Assembly: GCA_030490835.1 (NCBI GenBank) | Contig: CM059977.1 | Coordinates: 12,304,765-12,368,764 of the forward strand | Length of the DNA stretch: 64,000 bases | From: Annona cherimola | Lineage: Eukaryota; Streptophyta; Magnoliopsida; Magnoliales; Annonaceae | Reading direction: 5' to 3' | Shown: positions 25,011 through 36,585 of the stretch, one piece after another | Position numbering within the stretch: the stretch's first letter is position 1 | Layout of the letters: every line of letters starts with the position of its first letter | Notes under the pieces: generated by a model | What the model was told of the DNA's origin: nothing | Databases searched by the model: none | Seen by the model: the letters and a program-made list of their open reading frames with translations, nothing else | Program-made: the position numbers and the translations under genes

Positions 25011-25225
25011 CGGTATATTTTTTTTGAAAATTCTTTTTAAAGGAATGTTAATCTAAGTGTATTAAACAATTGTATAAACTTTTATCATTTTTCGTTATTT
25101 TTAGATGTTTATTTTGAATTTTTTAAAATCATTGGTATTTTAATAAATGATAAAAATTAATACATATGTTAAGTACATTAAAATTAACAATATTATAAAA
25201 ATAATTTTTAAAAAATAATAATAGA
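25011..25225. repeat. Core-palindrome family copy, degraded
   Basis: Left arm GTTAATCTAAGTGTATTAAA and right arm AAGTACATTAAAATTAACAA, with internal TTTTATCATTTTT. The centre is shortened relative to the copies at 48.6 and 50.7 kb. Confidence 0.5.
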
Positions 25226-26489
25226 TAGATTAAATATATTCAAATACACTGAAGCTAAGTAGAAATTGTATTAATACATATGTTGGCCAATTGCTCGGTT
25301 GCGGAGTCCCTGAGGAGGGAGGAAGGCAAAAAACAAAGGAGGGTTTGCATATTGTGTACCTAAGTTTAATAAATTTACATTTTTAGCCATAGCTTTTATT
25401 TTTTCAACGGAATGAGTTTAGGATCAGGAGCCGTGCGGTTTGGGTCGATCTAAAAATGTTAAATTTTTACATAAAAACGTTAAGTTTCGATACGAAATAA
25501 TCGAGATGCCTTTTCCGTTATTCCAAATATATTTAGTTGTTTAGTTAATATTTAAAATGTTTTTCTTTTTTGAAAAAATAAATTCCACGAAAAAGGGCCT
25601 ATAAAATTTTTTTATTAAATAGTTTGCAATCTAGTTAAAGTTTAGATAAATTTATTAAAAGAACATTTTTAATAAAAGGCTAACAACACTGGGAGTGTCA
25701 TTGTCTCGCTTAATTGGAGGGACTAAAAGTCTAAAACTGCGGGTTTGTCGAATTGTATGGACTGGAATTGTATATGTATTTATTATTATTATTTTTTATT
25801 ACAAGAATTGTATATTTATGGAATTGAAAGTCACCTGCAAATATGAAATTAAGGATGGAAGTGCAAATACAGCTTTTTCTATTCGCAAATAAGATGAATC
25901 GAGTCGAGTGGCGTATCGGCAACCGGTACGGCCACGGTGTCGGTTTTATTTTCAGGCATGGGGGTGAGCTCGCTAGAAGCTAGAAAGTCGCTATTGCCCG
26001 GATATCAATGCATATTCACGCGCGTGCGATTTATTCATCGATTTGTTTGTTGCTGTTTTAGATCCACGGCTTGCGTAAAAGCTACTTATTAGCATCAGCA
26101 ATGACATAGTGACTAGAAAAAGATAAACGTTAAAATATTCAAAACTGTTACGGAAATTTCCTCCAAATATCGATGGGAAAAGTGGAGATAATATCGAAAA
26201 ACCAAAACTATTAAGGAAATTTTCTCTTAATAATCGATGGGAAAAGTGATACGTGTAGAGCAACTAATTTACTCGTGCCATTTAAAATGAATCGTTCCAT
26301 TAGTATACTTCCTCTGCATGCATCCATGAAGTTGAAGCATTGGTGAAACGAAGATGGAGCCATGGAGGGTTAGGATTTTTCGTGTTTAACCCGCGGGACC
26401 CAGCTGCGAGTAAGCGGTCTCGGAGGGTTGGACAATCTAAAGTTCTACACACGTGTCTCCCTTTCGGAAACTCCAGCTACCTTCCACTC
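25226..26489. other. Intergenic, no gene supported
   Basis: AT-rich. From about 26070 to 26250 a short direct repeat occurs: AATATCGATGGGAAAAGTG and AATAATCGATGGGAAAAGTG, about 65 bp apart. No coding signal. Confidence 0.5.
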
Positions 26490-26685
26490 GCAAATGAAAG
26501 CTACTTAAATTCCATACGCTTCCACTTCCCTCCTTAGAAAATTGCCAGCCACCGAAATCGCTTAGCTAAGGGGTGTTTTAATTTGTAGCAAATGAAAGCT
26601 ACTTAAATTCCATACGCTTCCACTTCCCTCCTTAGAAAATTGCCAGCCACCGAAATCGCTTAGCTAAGGGGTGTTTTAATTTGTA
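26490..26685. repeat. Perfect 98-bp tandem duplication
   Basis: The unit beginning GCAAATGAAAGCTACTTAAA at 26490-26587 is repeated without a visible change at 26588-26685. It contains a TATA-like CTACTTAAATTCC followed by a pyrimidine-rich stretch. The identity implies a recent event. Confidence 0.95.
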
Positions 26686-27281
26686 TTTGAGATGAAAATG
26701 TAATGATATATATATTAAGAATGGGTAAATTTATATTGGAAATTAATAAAGTTATATTAAAATTGAAAATTGAAAAATTATTTTAAAAATAATCATATAC
26801 ATTCAATTTAAAGAATTCTTTATGGTTTGGAACATGTTCTAAAATTCCTTTTATTGAAAAGCAAAAGTAAAAAATATATGTTACTTTATTAGCCCATTGT
26901 AGTACGAATATGACTTGATAATTTCTCTAATTATCTATATTTTAATTATTATTTCTTTGTTTTAATACTTATTTATATTTATCCGTCCTATATATTCTTA
27001 CTTCCTTCTCTTTTATCTCCCATTCGTTTCACATACTCTTTTTGATATAATTTCTAAACTTACTCTTACTTGCTCTCGCCATTATTGGCATGTGGACCTC
27101 GCAATCAACCATCCATCTCTTATGGCTTCCCGCATGCACAAAAATGAGATGGGAAGCTGGAAATGGACCAACAACATCATGTATATCTCATTCCAACACG
27201 AAAATTAAAAGTACGGAAAAATATTTTAGGAAAAATAATGAAAAATGACAAATCATATGCACAGTGTGGATGTTATATTTA

Positions 27282-27549
27282 GGGTGTGTTTGGTAGTGAG
27301 TAAAAATTATTAAGTTAAAACTTTTCAATCTAAAACTTTTCACTCTCCACAACTACCTTATTTTTTAATTATTTATTCATATTTTTCTATACAACTACCT
27401 CACTTTTCAGTTATTTCTACACAACTACCAACACAACTAACTTATCTATTTCAACTTTATCTTATTTATTCATCATATTACTCCTATCATATTATATTAC
27501 TCTTTATAATTTTTCATCAAAAGTTTTATCCATTTTAAAGCACAATAGG
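27282..27549 (+). mobile_element. MITE (GGGTGTGTTTGG family) upstream of the EPCR-type gene
   Basis: Begins GGGTGTGTTTGGTAGTGAG next to TTA (27279-27281), with TTA again at 27550-27552. Interior landmarks match the 60.4-kb copy (AACTTTTCAATCTAAAAC, CATCAAAAGTTTTATC). The right terminus is decayed. The TTA duplications suggest the PIF/Harbinger (Tourist) class. Confidence 0.7.
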
Positions 27550-27782
27550 TTAAGTCTAGAGTATCTGTATGGCGCTTGGAAAGTGCGTGGAAATGTGAGT
27601 AAATCTTTTCCCTACACAAGTTCTGCCACGTCGGGGGTATTCTGGTAATTTAGTCAAAAGGCCCGGTTGGTAAGAGCCTGAAAATATCCTCTCCCTTGAC
27701 GAGCGGGAAAGGCCCTGTTAATCTCGTCCGTCCCGTCCCCCATCTGACGGTTATGATAAGTCGGCAAACTGCCTATTCCACA

Positions 27783-27790
27783 AAACCCTA
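27783..27790 (+). promoter_or_regulatory. Telobox (AAACCCTA) upstream of the EPCR-type gene
   Basis: AAACCCTA about 280 bp before the start codon, followed by CT-rich leader-like sequence and CCACCT repeats (27823-27850). Teloboxes near plant start sites are bound by TRB Myb-like proteins. Actual use here is inferred. Confidence 0.5.
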
Positions 27791-27852
27791 GTCTCATCTC
27801 CCTCTCTTTCATACACTCTCTTCACCTCCACCACCTCCACCACCTCCACGTG

Positions 27853-28083
27853 ATGCTCATAACTGCTAAGAAAAAAACCGTTTTTCTCTCCTTTCCGCCA
27901 TGACAAGACCAGAAAGAAAGCTCTGATCTCTTTTTCTTTCGATTCTCTCCCGTCACTTCTCATCTCAACCGTTGATTACTTTTTTTTTTCCTGGCGACTG
28001 CAATGATCCGTCGAGTTCCGGAGCCTCTTTAGATGGCTTTCTCTCTCCTGATCTGTGCTTACCATGAGAAGGCGGTTCGTTAG
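27853..28083 (+). promoter_or_regulatory. Chain of four upstream ORFs in the EPCR-type leader
   Basis: uORF1 27853-27903 (16 aa); uORF2 27900-27926 (8 aa), whose ATG overlaps the stop of uORF1 as ATGA; uORF3 28003-28032 (9 aa); uORF4 28033-28083 (16 aa), whose ATG directly follows the stop of uORF3 and which runs past the main ATG at 28064 in another frame. They matter only if transcription starts upstream of them. Confidence 0.55.
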
Positions 28084-31000
28084 ATCTGAGACGGCTGGCG
28101 TTCGGGTTCGAAAGAGGAAGCTCTGCGATTCGGAATCGGACGAGGATAAGATCGCGATTTCTCGGGTGAGGGTTTTTCCGTCCATGCCGTCGGTTGGGAC
28201 CAGGCGATCGACGCGGGTCTTCGTGCCAAAATCCGTTGTGAAAGCCGGAGATGCCGAGGCGGCCGCGCCGGCGAGGGTTTTGCGGTCCGGAAAGCGATTG
28301 GAGTCGGCTGCAGCTGAGAGGAAGTTGCCGGAGGGGGGTGATTCCGAGGACGAATGGGTGCGGTGGTGGAGGCTGGAGGGGTTCGGCTCCGTGGACGGCA
28401 GGGATGATCCGACGACGGAGTGCGGCAGGGTGGAATCTGACCGTCGGGATGCGTCGGATACAGTAGCGATGGAAAAAGTGGAGGATTTGGACCGTCGGAG
28501 GTTCGGGATTGTTTACAACCGCAAGAGATGGAAATCAATGGCTGGGATTGTCGGGGCCGAAGATGCCCGTTCGGGTCGGAAAGATCGAATGTATGGAATT
28601 CCATTCGTCCGGAAGCAGCGGAGGAAAATACACGATACAGCGAACGAGAGCTCGGAGAATTCGCCGCTGATGGGACATTCTTTTAATGCGGATGATGTTA
28701 GGCCGCCGAAAGGAAATGGGCTAATTGTTTATGTTGAATCTTCTTGGAGTAATTCACGTTGCTTTAGCTTGTTTCTCGTTTCTGTCCTGGGGTGTTTGAG
28801 GCAGTCAGTAGTGGGAGTGTTGGAACTTGCTAATTTCTTGTCTAGTGGTTCGGTAGCTGGAGCTTTCGCTTGTCTTGGCATCCGTTTCCTTCCCGTCATT
28901 GATCAGTCTTTTGGAAATGTGAGTTGCTTGATGATGCTATGCTGCTTTGTGAATCTCAGTTAGTGTAGCCCAACTTCCAGTGCCCTGAAGATCAAGCTCT
29001 GGTTGGGTCTGTCATGAATGGCCGGAGGCGCCAAAAACTCTTCCATTGGATGATAAGCATTGCAAGTTCATACTGAAGGAGATAAGGATGGTTAAGGTAT
29101 GGTTTTCTTGTGGAGAGGTTTTTGGGCATGGCTTTTTCTTGATATGACCAACCAGAAGCGTGGAGTGGGGTTCGTGGTTGTCGGCTCTCTCTCTCTCGTA
29201 TTACTTTGTGGTAATGCTGAAATTCTGATTTTTTTTTGTTTTGTTTTTGCTATCTGTTTCTTCAGTTTCCTTCATGCAGTAATTCACGTGGCGTTTGCAT
29301 ATTCTTTGGCGCTCGGCAGTTCACTCCTCTATTTTCGCTAAATTTTGCGGCAATCCCTTCGTATTTTATGAGTTTGCATTCAAGTATGAGCATTCGATCC
29401 CATTTTCTTCCGAGCTTTCTCAAGATATTCTCGTTTGGTTTGATGGAAAACTCGCATGGAGATACTGCTGGTTCTGGTTGTGAGGAGCACAATGCCGATA
29501 TTTCTTCTCCAGCGTTGGGTGTTTCCAGAAGTGAAATCATGCATTCTGGGGTACCTAAACTAGAAGAATGCTTTGCCGATTGCATTGCCTTAGGGCCTGA
29601 AATTACTGCGGGAGATGCGGCCGGTCAGCAGAGTGTGGAGTTCCGCAGACATCAAAAGAGGAGAACATTGAGATCGGCACGAGTCCCCAAGAATTCTCTG
29701 GATTTGCAGATTGATGCCTTGCGATCCGAAACAAAAAGGGCAAAGAAGCCAAACTTGGCTGCAAATATTTTTTCTGGGCGTGATGGTATGCTTGGGCCGG
29801 GCCGGGGAAAATCACTGGATGCTTGTGTCAATGAACTCTTTGGTGCCGGGGATGACTCCATGGCTTTTTGTTCTCCAAGATTTAGACAGAAGAAATTCAG
29901 GAGCATGCCCAGTGAGAAGATCAGGGAATTAAAATTAGCCCTGGTAGATATGAAGCAGAATATAGATTCAGTGCGTTGTCGTGCAAACATTCTGGTTATT
30001 GAATCTGATAGGTGCTGGAGAGAAGATGGTGCTGAGGTCATGTTGGAATGCTCAGGGTCTAAGGAGTGGTTGCTTGCTGTGAAAACTGAAGGAAAGACCA
30101 GGTTTTTGCACAAGGCACAGGAAATGAGGCCTAGCACATTCAATCGTCACACTCATGCCATGATGTGGACTTCTGAGAATGGTTGGAAGCTGGAGTTCAG
30201 TGACAGACTGGATTGGGTTGTATTTAAGGAGCTTCACAGGGAATGTTGTGAAAGAAATGCACAGGCAGCATGTGTTAAGACAATCCCAGTGCCTGGAGTG
30301 CAAGAAGTTTCTGGTTATGGGGATGTAGAATATGTTCCCTTTGTACGGCCGGATTTGTATATCTCCATGAAAAACAGTGAAGTTGAGAGGGCACTGATTA
30401 GCAGCAACAGTAGATATGACATGGATTCTGAAGATGAGGAGTGGCTCAAGCGGTTAAATTACAATGCCTGTGATGTCGATAATGGTGTTGGCAATTCTAT
30501 TTCAGAGGATGACTTTGAGAAGATAATGTTTTCACTTGAGAAGATGGCATATTGTTATCCAGATGATGTCTCTGAGAAGGAAAATGCGATCAGTCATCTC
30601 GATTTGGATAGGAATATTGTATCTCCTATATATGATTATTGGCTAAGAAAGAGGAAGGAAAAAAAGTTGCCACTGATCCAGGTTTTCCAGGTATGATTTT
30701 CTTCTAATGCTTGTTAATCACATGTTTTAATAGATCTTCATACAGGAGGAAAAGTTTTACTGTTGTTTTGACATGCAAGTTATCTCTGGAAGTCTGGATT
30801 GTAGCAAGTAGCAACGAGGATAACCTACTTTTGGTATTTCCTCAGTCAATTTTCAAGCATTTTGTGTGTCTGAAGTATTTAAAATTTTTTTGCTTCTTGG
30901 TTTAGATTTGTTGCCTTCAGGATTTTTTGGAGATTAGTTTTGAGTTTTGGTGACTTAGACTTGTGGATAGAGTTAATAGGGAAAATCACTTCAATCACCT

Positions 31001-34000
31001 TGTCCAATGGCGTTGACACTTGAGAGCTGATTTTTTATTATTACCATCTGTTCTTGTATGTTGTTCTACCGATCCTAGATGTTGTTGTGCATGTTTGCAT
31101 GAAAGCGTAGCACATAATCTTTTTTATATGCCATTAGTACCTCAAATTAACTTCTGTTCTCAGTTTTTGATTAGGTGTAAATTTTTTGTTTAGAATTAAA
31201 GAGAGAAATTGACTTGCATTGTTTGTGTAGTCCTTTGTCCTTACCGAATGTAGAAAAGGTGACCCTGGTGCATCTTGATGCATCTTCATTATCTGTTCTA
31301 CTAGTATACCATGATAACTGAGGAGATAAAGGTTTAAAATAAAAAATAAAAAAAAATCGGATATTGCATGTTTGAAAAGATGTTCTTTTCATTGTAGCAA
31401 TGGATCAGTGTTTGTATGTGAACCAAGTCTTGCTTGGGATAGCAATGAGCCAACAAACACTGAACAGATGTGAAATGTGGACAGCGTGTGCATCAAATGC
31501 ATCTCGACAAATGGAATTAGTAGGATGTGTTGCTGGAGTAAGTTCAACCATTATCAATTGTTAGACTGAAAAGTCTGCGCTGAGAATGAAGGTTCTGGGT
31601 ACTACCATTGTTGGATATCCTGAAAAATGCGGTGTGCAGTTGGACATCATTATAGTTACATGAGCTGTTGTTTAATGGAAATTCTCATATGCTAACCTAG
31701 TTAGACTTCCCCTGTGCTGTGTCGTGATTTTATGAAGACGAGAAGGCAGATGCTTGAATTCATTTCTTTTCTTATGATTAATTATTAATGCTAGGGTCAT
31801 CCTTTTGCTTTTTTTAAACGATTTATTATGTTTATTTATAGGCATTTATTTATGATGTAAAAGTTTGCTTTATTTGGAAATTTAAATTTTCTAAAACTAA
31901 ATCTTTTGAGAGTGACTGTGCATCTATTAAAATGAAGAATAAATATATAATAAAAACAGTTTAATATATGCAATTTTTGGCATCATAAACAAATATACAT
32001 AAATGAATGTTATCAATGGTTTAGAACTTAAAATTTTAAAATTTAAGAAGCAAAGAGGTACGTGGACATATGGGTTGCATTAGATCATAATCCAATTATC
32101 AATGCTGATTAAGCAGGCAATCTATGGATTGAATATTGGAATCACTATGGCAGTGTTTGGCAATCCAGAAAAAATTTCCCCTCTACTTCCATATATGTTC
32201 TCATCCTATTGCTTTACTTTCCTATCATTTCTTCACATTTTTTCATACGCTACCTCATCTATTTCAACTTTATTCTCTTTACTCTTAATCATTACCCAAG
32301 ATACCACCACACCTCCTTTTCCTTTTTCCTTTTCCCACTTCCCAAACGCTTGGCCTACCAAGTTATATGTGCATCACTTGTGTGAAACAGGAATAGAGGA
32401 TGTGATATCATTGTGTACAATGTACCTAATTGTATGTGTGTTGCTGTGCTTGTGATTCTTTTGTCACTTGTGCATTTCAACTCCAATCATGCATAGACTC
32501 AAGCTAACAAGCTGCTATAAAGTTCCTTTTTTTTTTTTTTGATTAAAAAGCTGCTATAAAGTTCCTATTTATTCATTGTGGCTCATAGAATACCAATTAA
32601 TTTTGTACCCTGCTCACAATGTAATTTTCCTGAGCTCACCATACTGCTGTACAGTTCTCGTTTGCTTTTTAAAGGTATATTATGGTAAAAGTAGTAATTT
32701 GTGTAATATTTGTTGGGTTAAGGTGTATTATTTGTCCATTCATCATCATTTGCCTGTGAAGTAATGGGAACCTTATTGGTAGGGGTGTTAAGAACAGAGT
32801 TTTCTGCTGTCTGGTGCATGATTGGTCTTTTATGATCTATGATAAACGTATGCAGGGTATGCTACACAGCATCTGTTATGTTGTGCACAGCAGGCAGCCT
32901 GTGCTACTTCATTTATGCATCGTAGTGGGATAGCTAACTGCACTTTCTGCTATGTTGGAAAAACATATTCCTTGCGTTGGTTACAAGGTTACTGCCCACA
33001 TTTTCTTTGTAACAATCTTATTGTCTCCTTGGTTGGCACCAAGTCAGTTATGGATTTCTCAAAAAAAAAAAAAATGTTATGCAATGAGGAGTTGTGGGCT
33101 GTTCTTCAGCGTACCTGATGTATTCTTTCACATGCATTTGTTTTTTGGAAGTTATAAAAGTGTTCCCTTTCTTTCCAATTGTCTTTGAACTTATTCATCA
33201 GTTATGTTACAGTTCCCTCTGTGGCGTTAACTGCTCAGCATGATGCTTGGGATGTTGGTGTCTTTGTTACTGTTTGTAGCTTATTTTCTCTTCGTCTTCT
33301 TCTCCTTTTTTTTTTTTTTTTTGGGGACAGCATTGAACATCCTGACTCCATTGGTAAGATGAGAAATCAATGTTTTGTGGTGAAAATACCATTAATCTGG
33401 TGCTCCTAGGAATATGTGAAAAATTTTGTTGTCTTCCGCAAATTTTCTGATCAATACTGTGTTCCTACATTCTCTGCTTGTAATATAGTGAAAATCAACA
33501 CACATATATGTTGGTAGATTTGCATGCTGGGAATCTCAGGTAATGATTGGGACCCCAGGCAAGTTTTCTCTTGCTCATAAAATGGGCTTTTTACATATCA
33601 TATTAACATAATATCTGCATCAAATTATGATTGCGCTTATTTGATTTGTTTATTATTTGTTGCCAAGGGATTTTTTTCATCTGCATGTATATTTGAAGTC
33701 TCTAATCTTCACAATGCCTTGTAGTACAATGATAGTTTGATGCTAGTTTGGGAATGGCCATTTAGCATGTTATTTGGATTTGTATGATAGGGTGTGCCTC
33801 CAAAAAGAGCTGAGTTGATCCAGAAGCCATCCTTCCGGAAAAAGCGGTCTTTCAAGAGACAGGCAAGCCAAGTTGGCAGAGGCAAGCCACCATTTTTCGT
33901 TCAAGGTGGGTTTTATGCTGTTTATGCACGTTCGTGTTCAGAATAAATGTATGTGAAAGTCATGTTCTTTATCTGACGTATTTGCATATAAAACATAACA

Positions 34001-34301
34001 AGGCGATTAATAGAATGATATCATGTTGTTTGTTTGGTTAATCAATGAAAGGTGCAACAGTTCTCTGATTATTCCTCTTGGTTATGCAGCTGGTGCAAAA
34101 CAGGATGCCATGCGTAGGGTACAGGACGCTGAGCAGGCTGCCAATATTGCCATGGAAACTGCAGTGCAAAAGCGGAGGAAAGCCCAGATGCTTATGCAGA
34201 TTTCTGATCTTGCAACATACAAGGCAGTCATGGCACTGAAGCTAGCTGAATCAGCTGCAGAGGCAGAGTCTGCAGAGGCAGCTTCAATGATTCTCGATTA
34301 A
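28064..34301 (+). CDS. Enhancer of polycomb-related (EPCR-type) chromatin protein
   Basis: Four exons: 28064-28918, 29266-30690, 33791-33905, 34090-34301, joined in phases 0, 0 and 1, giving 868 aa. Seen: a basic N-terminus rich in RK and SESDED; VYVESSWSNSRCFSLFL near the end of exon 1, continued in exon 2 by GVCIFFGARQFTPLFSLNFAAIP; an ANILVIESDRCWREDGAEVML block at about aa 526; the Enhancer-of-polycomb segment KTIPVPGVQEV...RPDLYISM; YDMDSEDEEWL at aa 669; a basic FRKKRSFKRQ stretch near 775; and an Ala/Glu-rich helical tail. These match plant Enhancer-of-polycomb-like proteins (Arabidopsis EPCR1/EPCR2, PEAT complex members in chromatin silencing and histone acetylation control). The length is nearer EPCR2 as I recall it, but the paralogue is not settled. 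Intron 2 is 3.1 kb and holds TE insertions. Confidence 0.92.
32149..32355 (+). mobile_element. MITE copy in EPCR intron 2
   Basis: Ends GGCAGTGTTTGGCAATCC and CCCAAACGCTTGGCC are imperfect inverted repeats. The interior has TTTCAACTTTATTCTCTTTA and AATCATTACCC, the family words. It is shorter than the 276-bp full copy. Confidence 0.6.
32509..32566. mobile_element. Tail-only retroposon insertion flanked by a 19-bp target duplication
   Basis: AAGCTGCTATAAAGTTCCT occurs at 32509-32527 and again at 32548-32566. Between them are only 20 bp, mostly a T-run ending GATTAAA. This looks like target-primed reverse transcription that copied little more than a poly(A) tail (minus-strand orientation). Confidence 0.65.
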
Positions 34302-34870
34302 ATTCTAGAGATGCAAGTGCGACCTATTTGGATTTCGGGTGATTGTCAAGAATTATTGGAGAGCATTTGTGGTGGATTGGCAGGATGGGGCGGTTTCTTT
34401 TTTTTTTTTTTTTTTTCCAGGATTCTGCTGCTGCAGCAGTAGCAGCAACGGGGGGCTCTCTGCACAAAAGAAAGAAAAAGGAAAGAATGAATCTGTAATT
34501 TTGTATAGACAATAATTCTGTAGATTTTGTATTATTATTATGTCATTGTAAAAACTGAAATTTTCCAGTGATTGCCCAAGGAAACGAATACAAGAGCGGC
34601 AGAAATTGAGAAAGAGCGAGATGGGCCATGGTTTGGGCAAAACTGTACATATGTAGGAGTTGATTGGCTAAGCTCTTGTTTTTTTCCTTCCCAACCAGCT
34701 TGGGTGGCACGAATCGTGGAAAAGTATGAACAAACTGCCTCAGAGCTTTCGATAATTTTTGCTGCAATTCGATTCTCTCATTCTCAAGGCATCTGTACTA
34801 TAGCTACGTTAGTTGGATTACTAATGTTACAGGGAAGGGCATGCTATTGCTATTTAACATGCTAAAAAAA
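34302..34870 (+). other. EPCR-type 3' UTR and downstream flank
   Basis: Non-coding after the TAA at 34299-34301. Contains a T-run at 34398-34417, a CTGCTGCAGCAG palindrome and AT-rich sequence near 34500-34550 where polyadenylation is plausible. Small frames here are incidental. Confidence 0.5.
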
Positions 34871-35611
34871 AAAAACGAAGAAGAAGCTAAAATGTAGTCG
34901 TCTCCAAAACAAAATCAGCATTCTTGTGAGCCGCTTATCATGCGTGTTAATGAGATTTCTCATTTACGGTGCAAATCACATAAGCGAAAAGGTTGAATAA
35001 ACGTAGGAGTGTCGGCGGTTTTTCCTCGTGTATATTTGTTGAATCGATAAAGTTGCTTTCCGTGTTGATGGGGCTTGTGATTTTTTCTTTTTAAAATTTG
35101 AAAAAAAGATATTTTCATGTAGTAATTCTCGATTCTTGATTGACAGTTTAACACGGCTTGATGACCACCACGAAAGCGCTGCCATTCTTGTTGATAGATG
35201 ACTACAGTTACACCTGTGGACTGGCCAGGCACAAATACCTGCATCCATTGTCTAGTTTAAAGAGGGAGCGACTGGCAAACATGGCCACAGGATGGTTGGT
35301 AAGGTTCTTTTTGTCCAGGTGGTCGAGATTTTAATCTTCGTTTGAGGCAGCTTTGTTTCATGTTTGAGAAGCATTAATTTCTTCACTTGCTGATGTATAT
35401 TGGTTACCGTCGGTTGAGAAACAAAAATATAAAATTACAATTATAAGGTGACTGAGGCATGAATTGTAACAGAGAAAAGATATTATAAAAAGAAATCATT
35501 AAAAAAAGGGAGCGGATGATTACAACACACTGTACGGAGCAATGGGTTGATGGAGGAGAGATGGGGACGGTAACAGCGATGGTTGAGATCGAAAGATATA
35601 GGGATTTTTCT
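34871..35611. other. Intergenic, no gene supported
   Basis: Mixed-composition sequence with no recognisable domain, repeat or RNA gene. Both minus-strand frames here (34960-35248) lack family features. Confidence 0.45.
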
Positions 35612-35619
35612 ACCAGAAG

Positions 35620-36585
35620 TAGGGGTGCAACTTGGTACCGGGTCGGTCCGACCCGACCCGGTACCAAAACAAAAAATGGGTTTTATTTTTTATATTTTTT
35701 CCAAAATAGACCTGGTTTCAACCCGACCCGTAGAAACCCGAAACCAAACCTGAGTTCGTACCAACCCGGTACCAAAACCCGACCTGGTTCGAACCCGATG
35801 TAATTTATATAATTTTTTCATAAATTATACATATTTTTTTTTGTAATATTAATATATAGGTGGCCAGTGTATCAATAGATTGGAATATTGAACCATTATA
35901 CTTAGTGTATTTAGATTTAGTTGTTTTGAATAACTGTTATGTAAATTATGTTTGAATTTAAGTTGGCATGATAAATCTATTTTATATTATACTTTCTGTT
36001 AGTATGAGAAATCTGTTAGTTTGAATTTCATATTGTAGTATAAATTTGATTTATATTTTAAGTTTATTGGTATGACAAGTGGTCAATTTCTATTTTAGCA
36101 ATTTGTATGATAATGTTTAGTTTCAACTACAATAGTTTGTATGATATGTTTATTTTCTATTTGCTAAACTTGAGTCATTTCCATTAGCTATTAAATAGAA
36201 ATGACCAACTAGTCATAAAACTAACTAATTTGCGATTTATTTGTGTCTATAGAGTGTTGAAAAATTGCTTGCGGAGTTCATTCAAAGAATATTGCAGAAT
36301 TCAGCATGATGTTGCAGAATTCTTTGAAAGGATGTTGCAGAATTTAGCATGAGGCTTGACTTCGTAAACACAAGTATGTATATTCCAATAAATTTTTTTT
36401 AGATTACAATTAAATTTGGAAAAAAACAGTTTTTTGGTAACCCGAATTCTAACCTGAAACCAAACCAAAACCAATGCGAATCCGGATTAAATTCTTAAGA
36501 TTAGGGTTTGGGTTTATTCCAATCCGGTTGGCTTAGGGTTTGGGTTCACTCCAACCCGGTATAACCTGACCCAAGTTGCACCCCT
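35620..36585. mobile_element. hAT-like non-autonomous element
   Basis: About 965 bp bounded by 16-bp inverted termini, TAGGGGTGCAACTTGG at the left and CCAAGTTGCACCCCTA at the right. Flanks ACCAGAAG (35612-35619) and ACCAAGAAG (36586-36594) look like an 8-bp target duplication with one extra base. The subterminal parts are full of ACCCGACCCG/GGTTTGGGTT words. There is no transposase frame. A related element lies at about 58.0-58.8 kb. Confidence 0.7.

Noticed and set aside
27655..27725. tRNA gene suggested by GGTTGGTAAGAGCC
   Set aside because: No complementary acceptor or anticodon stems could be paired.
28080..28604. 174-codon minus-strand frame
   Set aside because: Proline-rich antisense shadow of GC-rich EPCR exon 1, with no recognisable domain.
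28919..29265. Frames across EPCR intron 1, and the ATG-like start at 29236
   Set aside because: The family segment FPSCSNSRGVCIFFGARQF begins exactly at the acceptor 29265/29266. Upstream codons of that frame are intronic pyrimidine tract.
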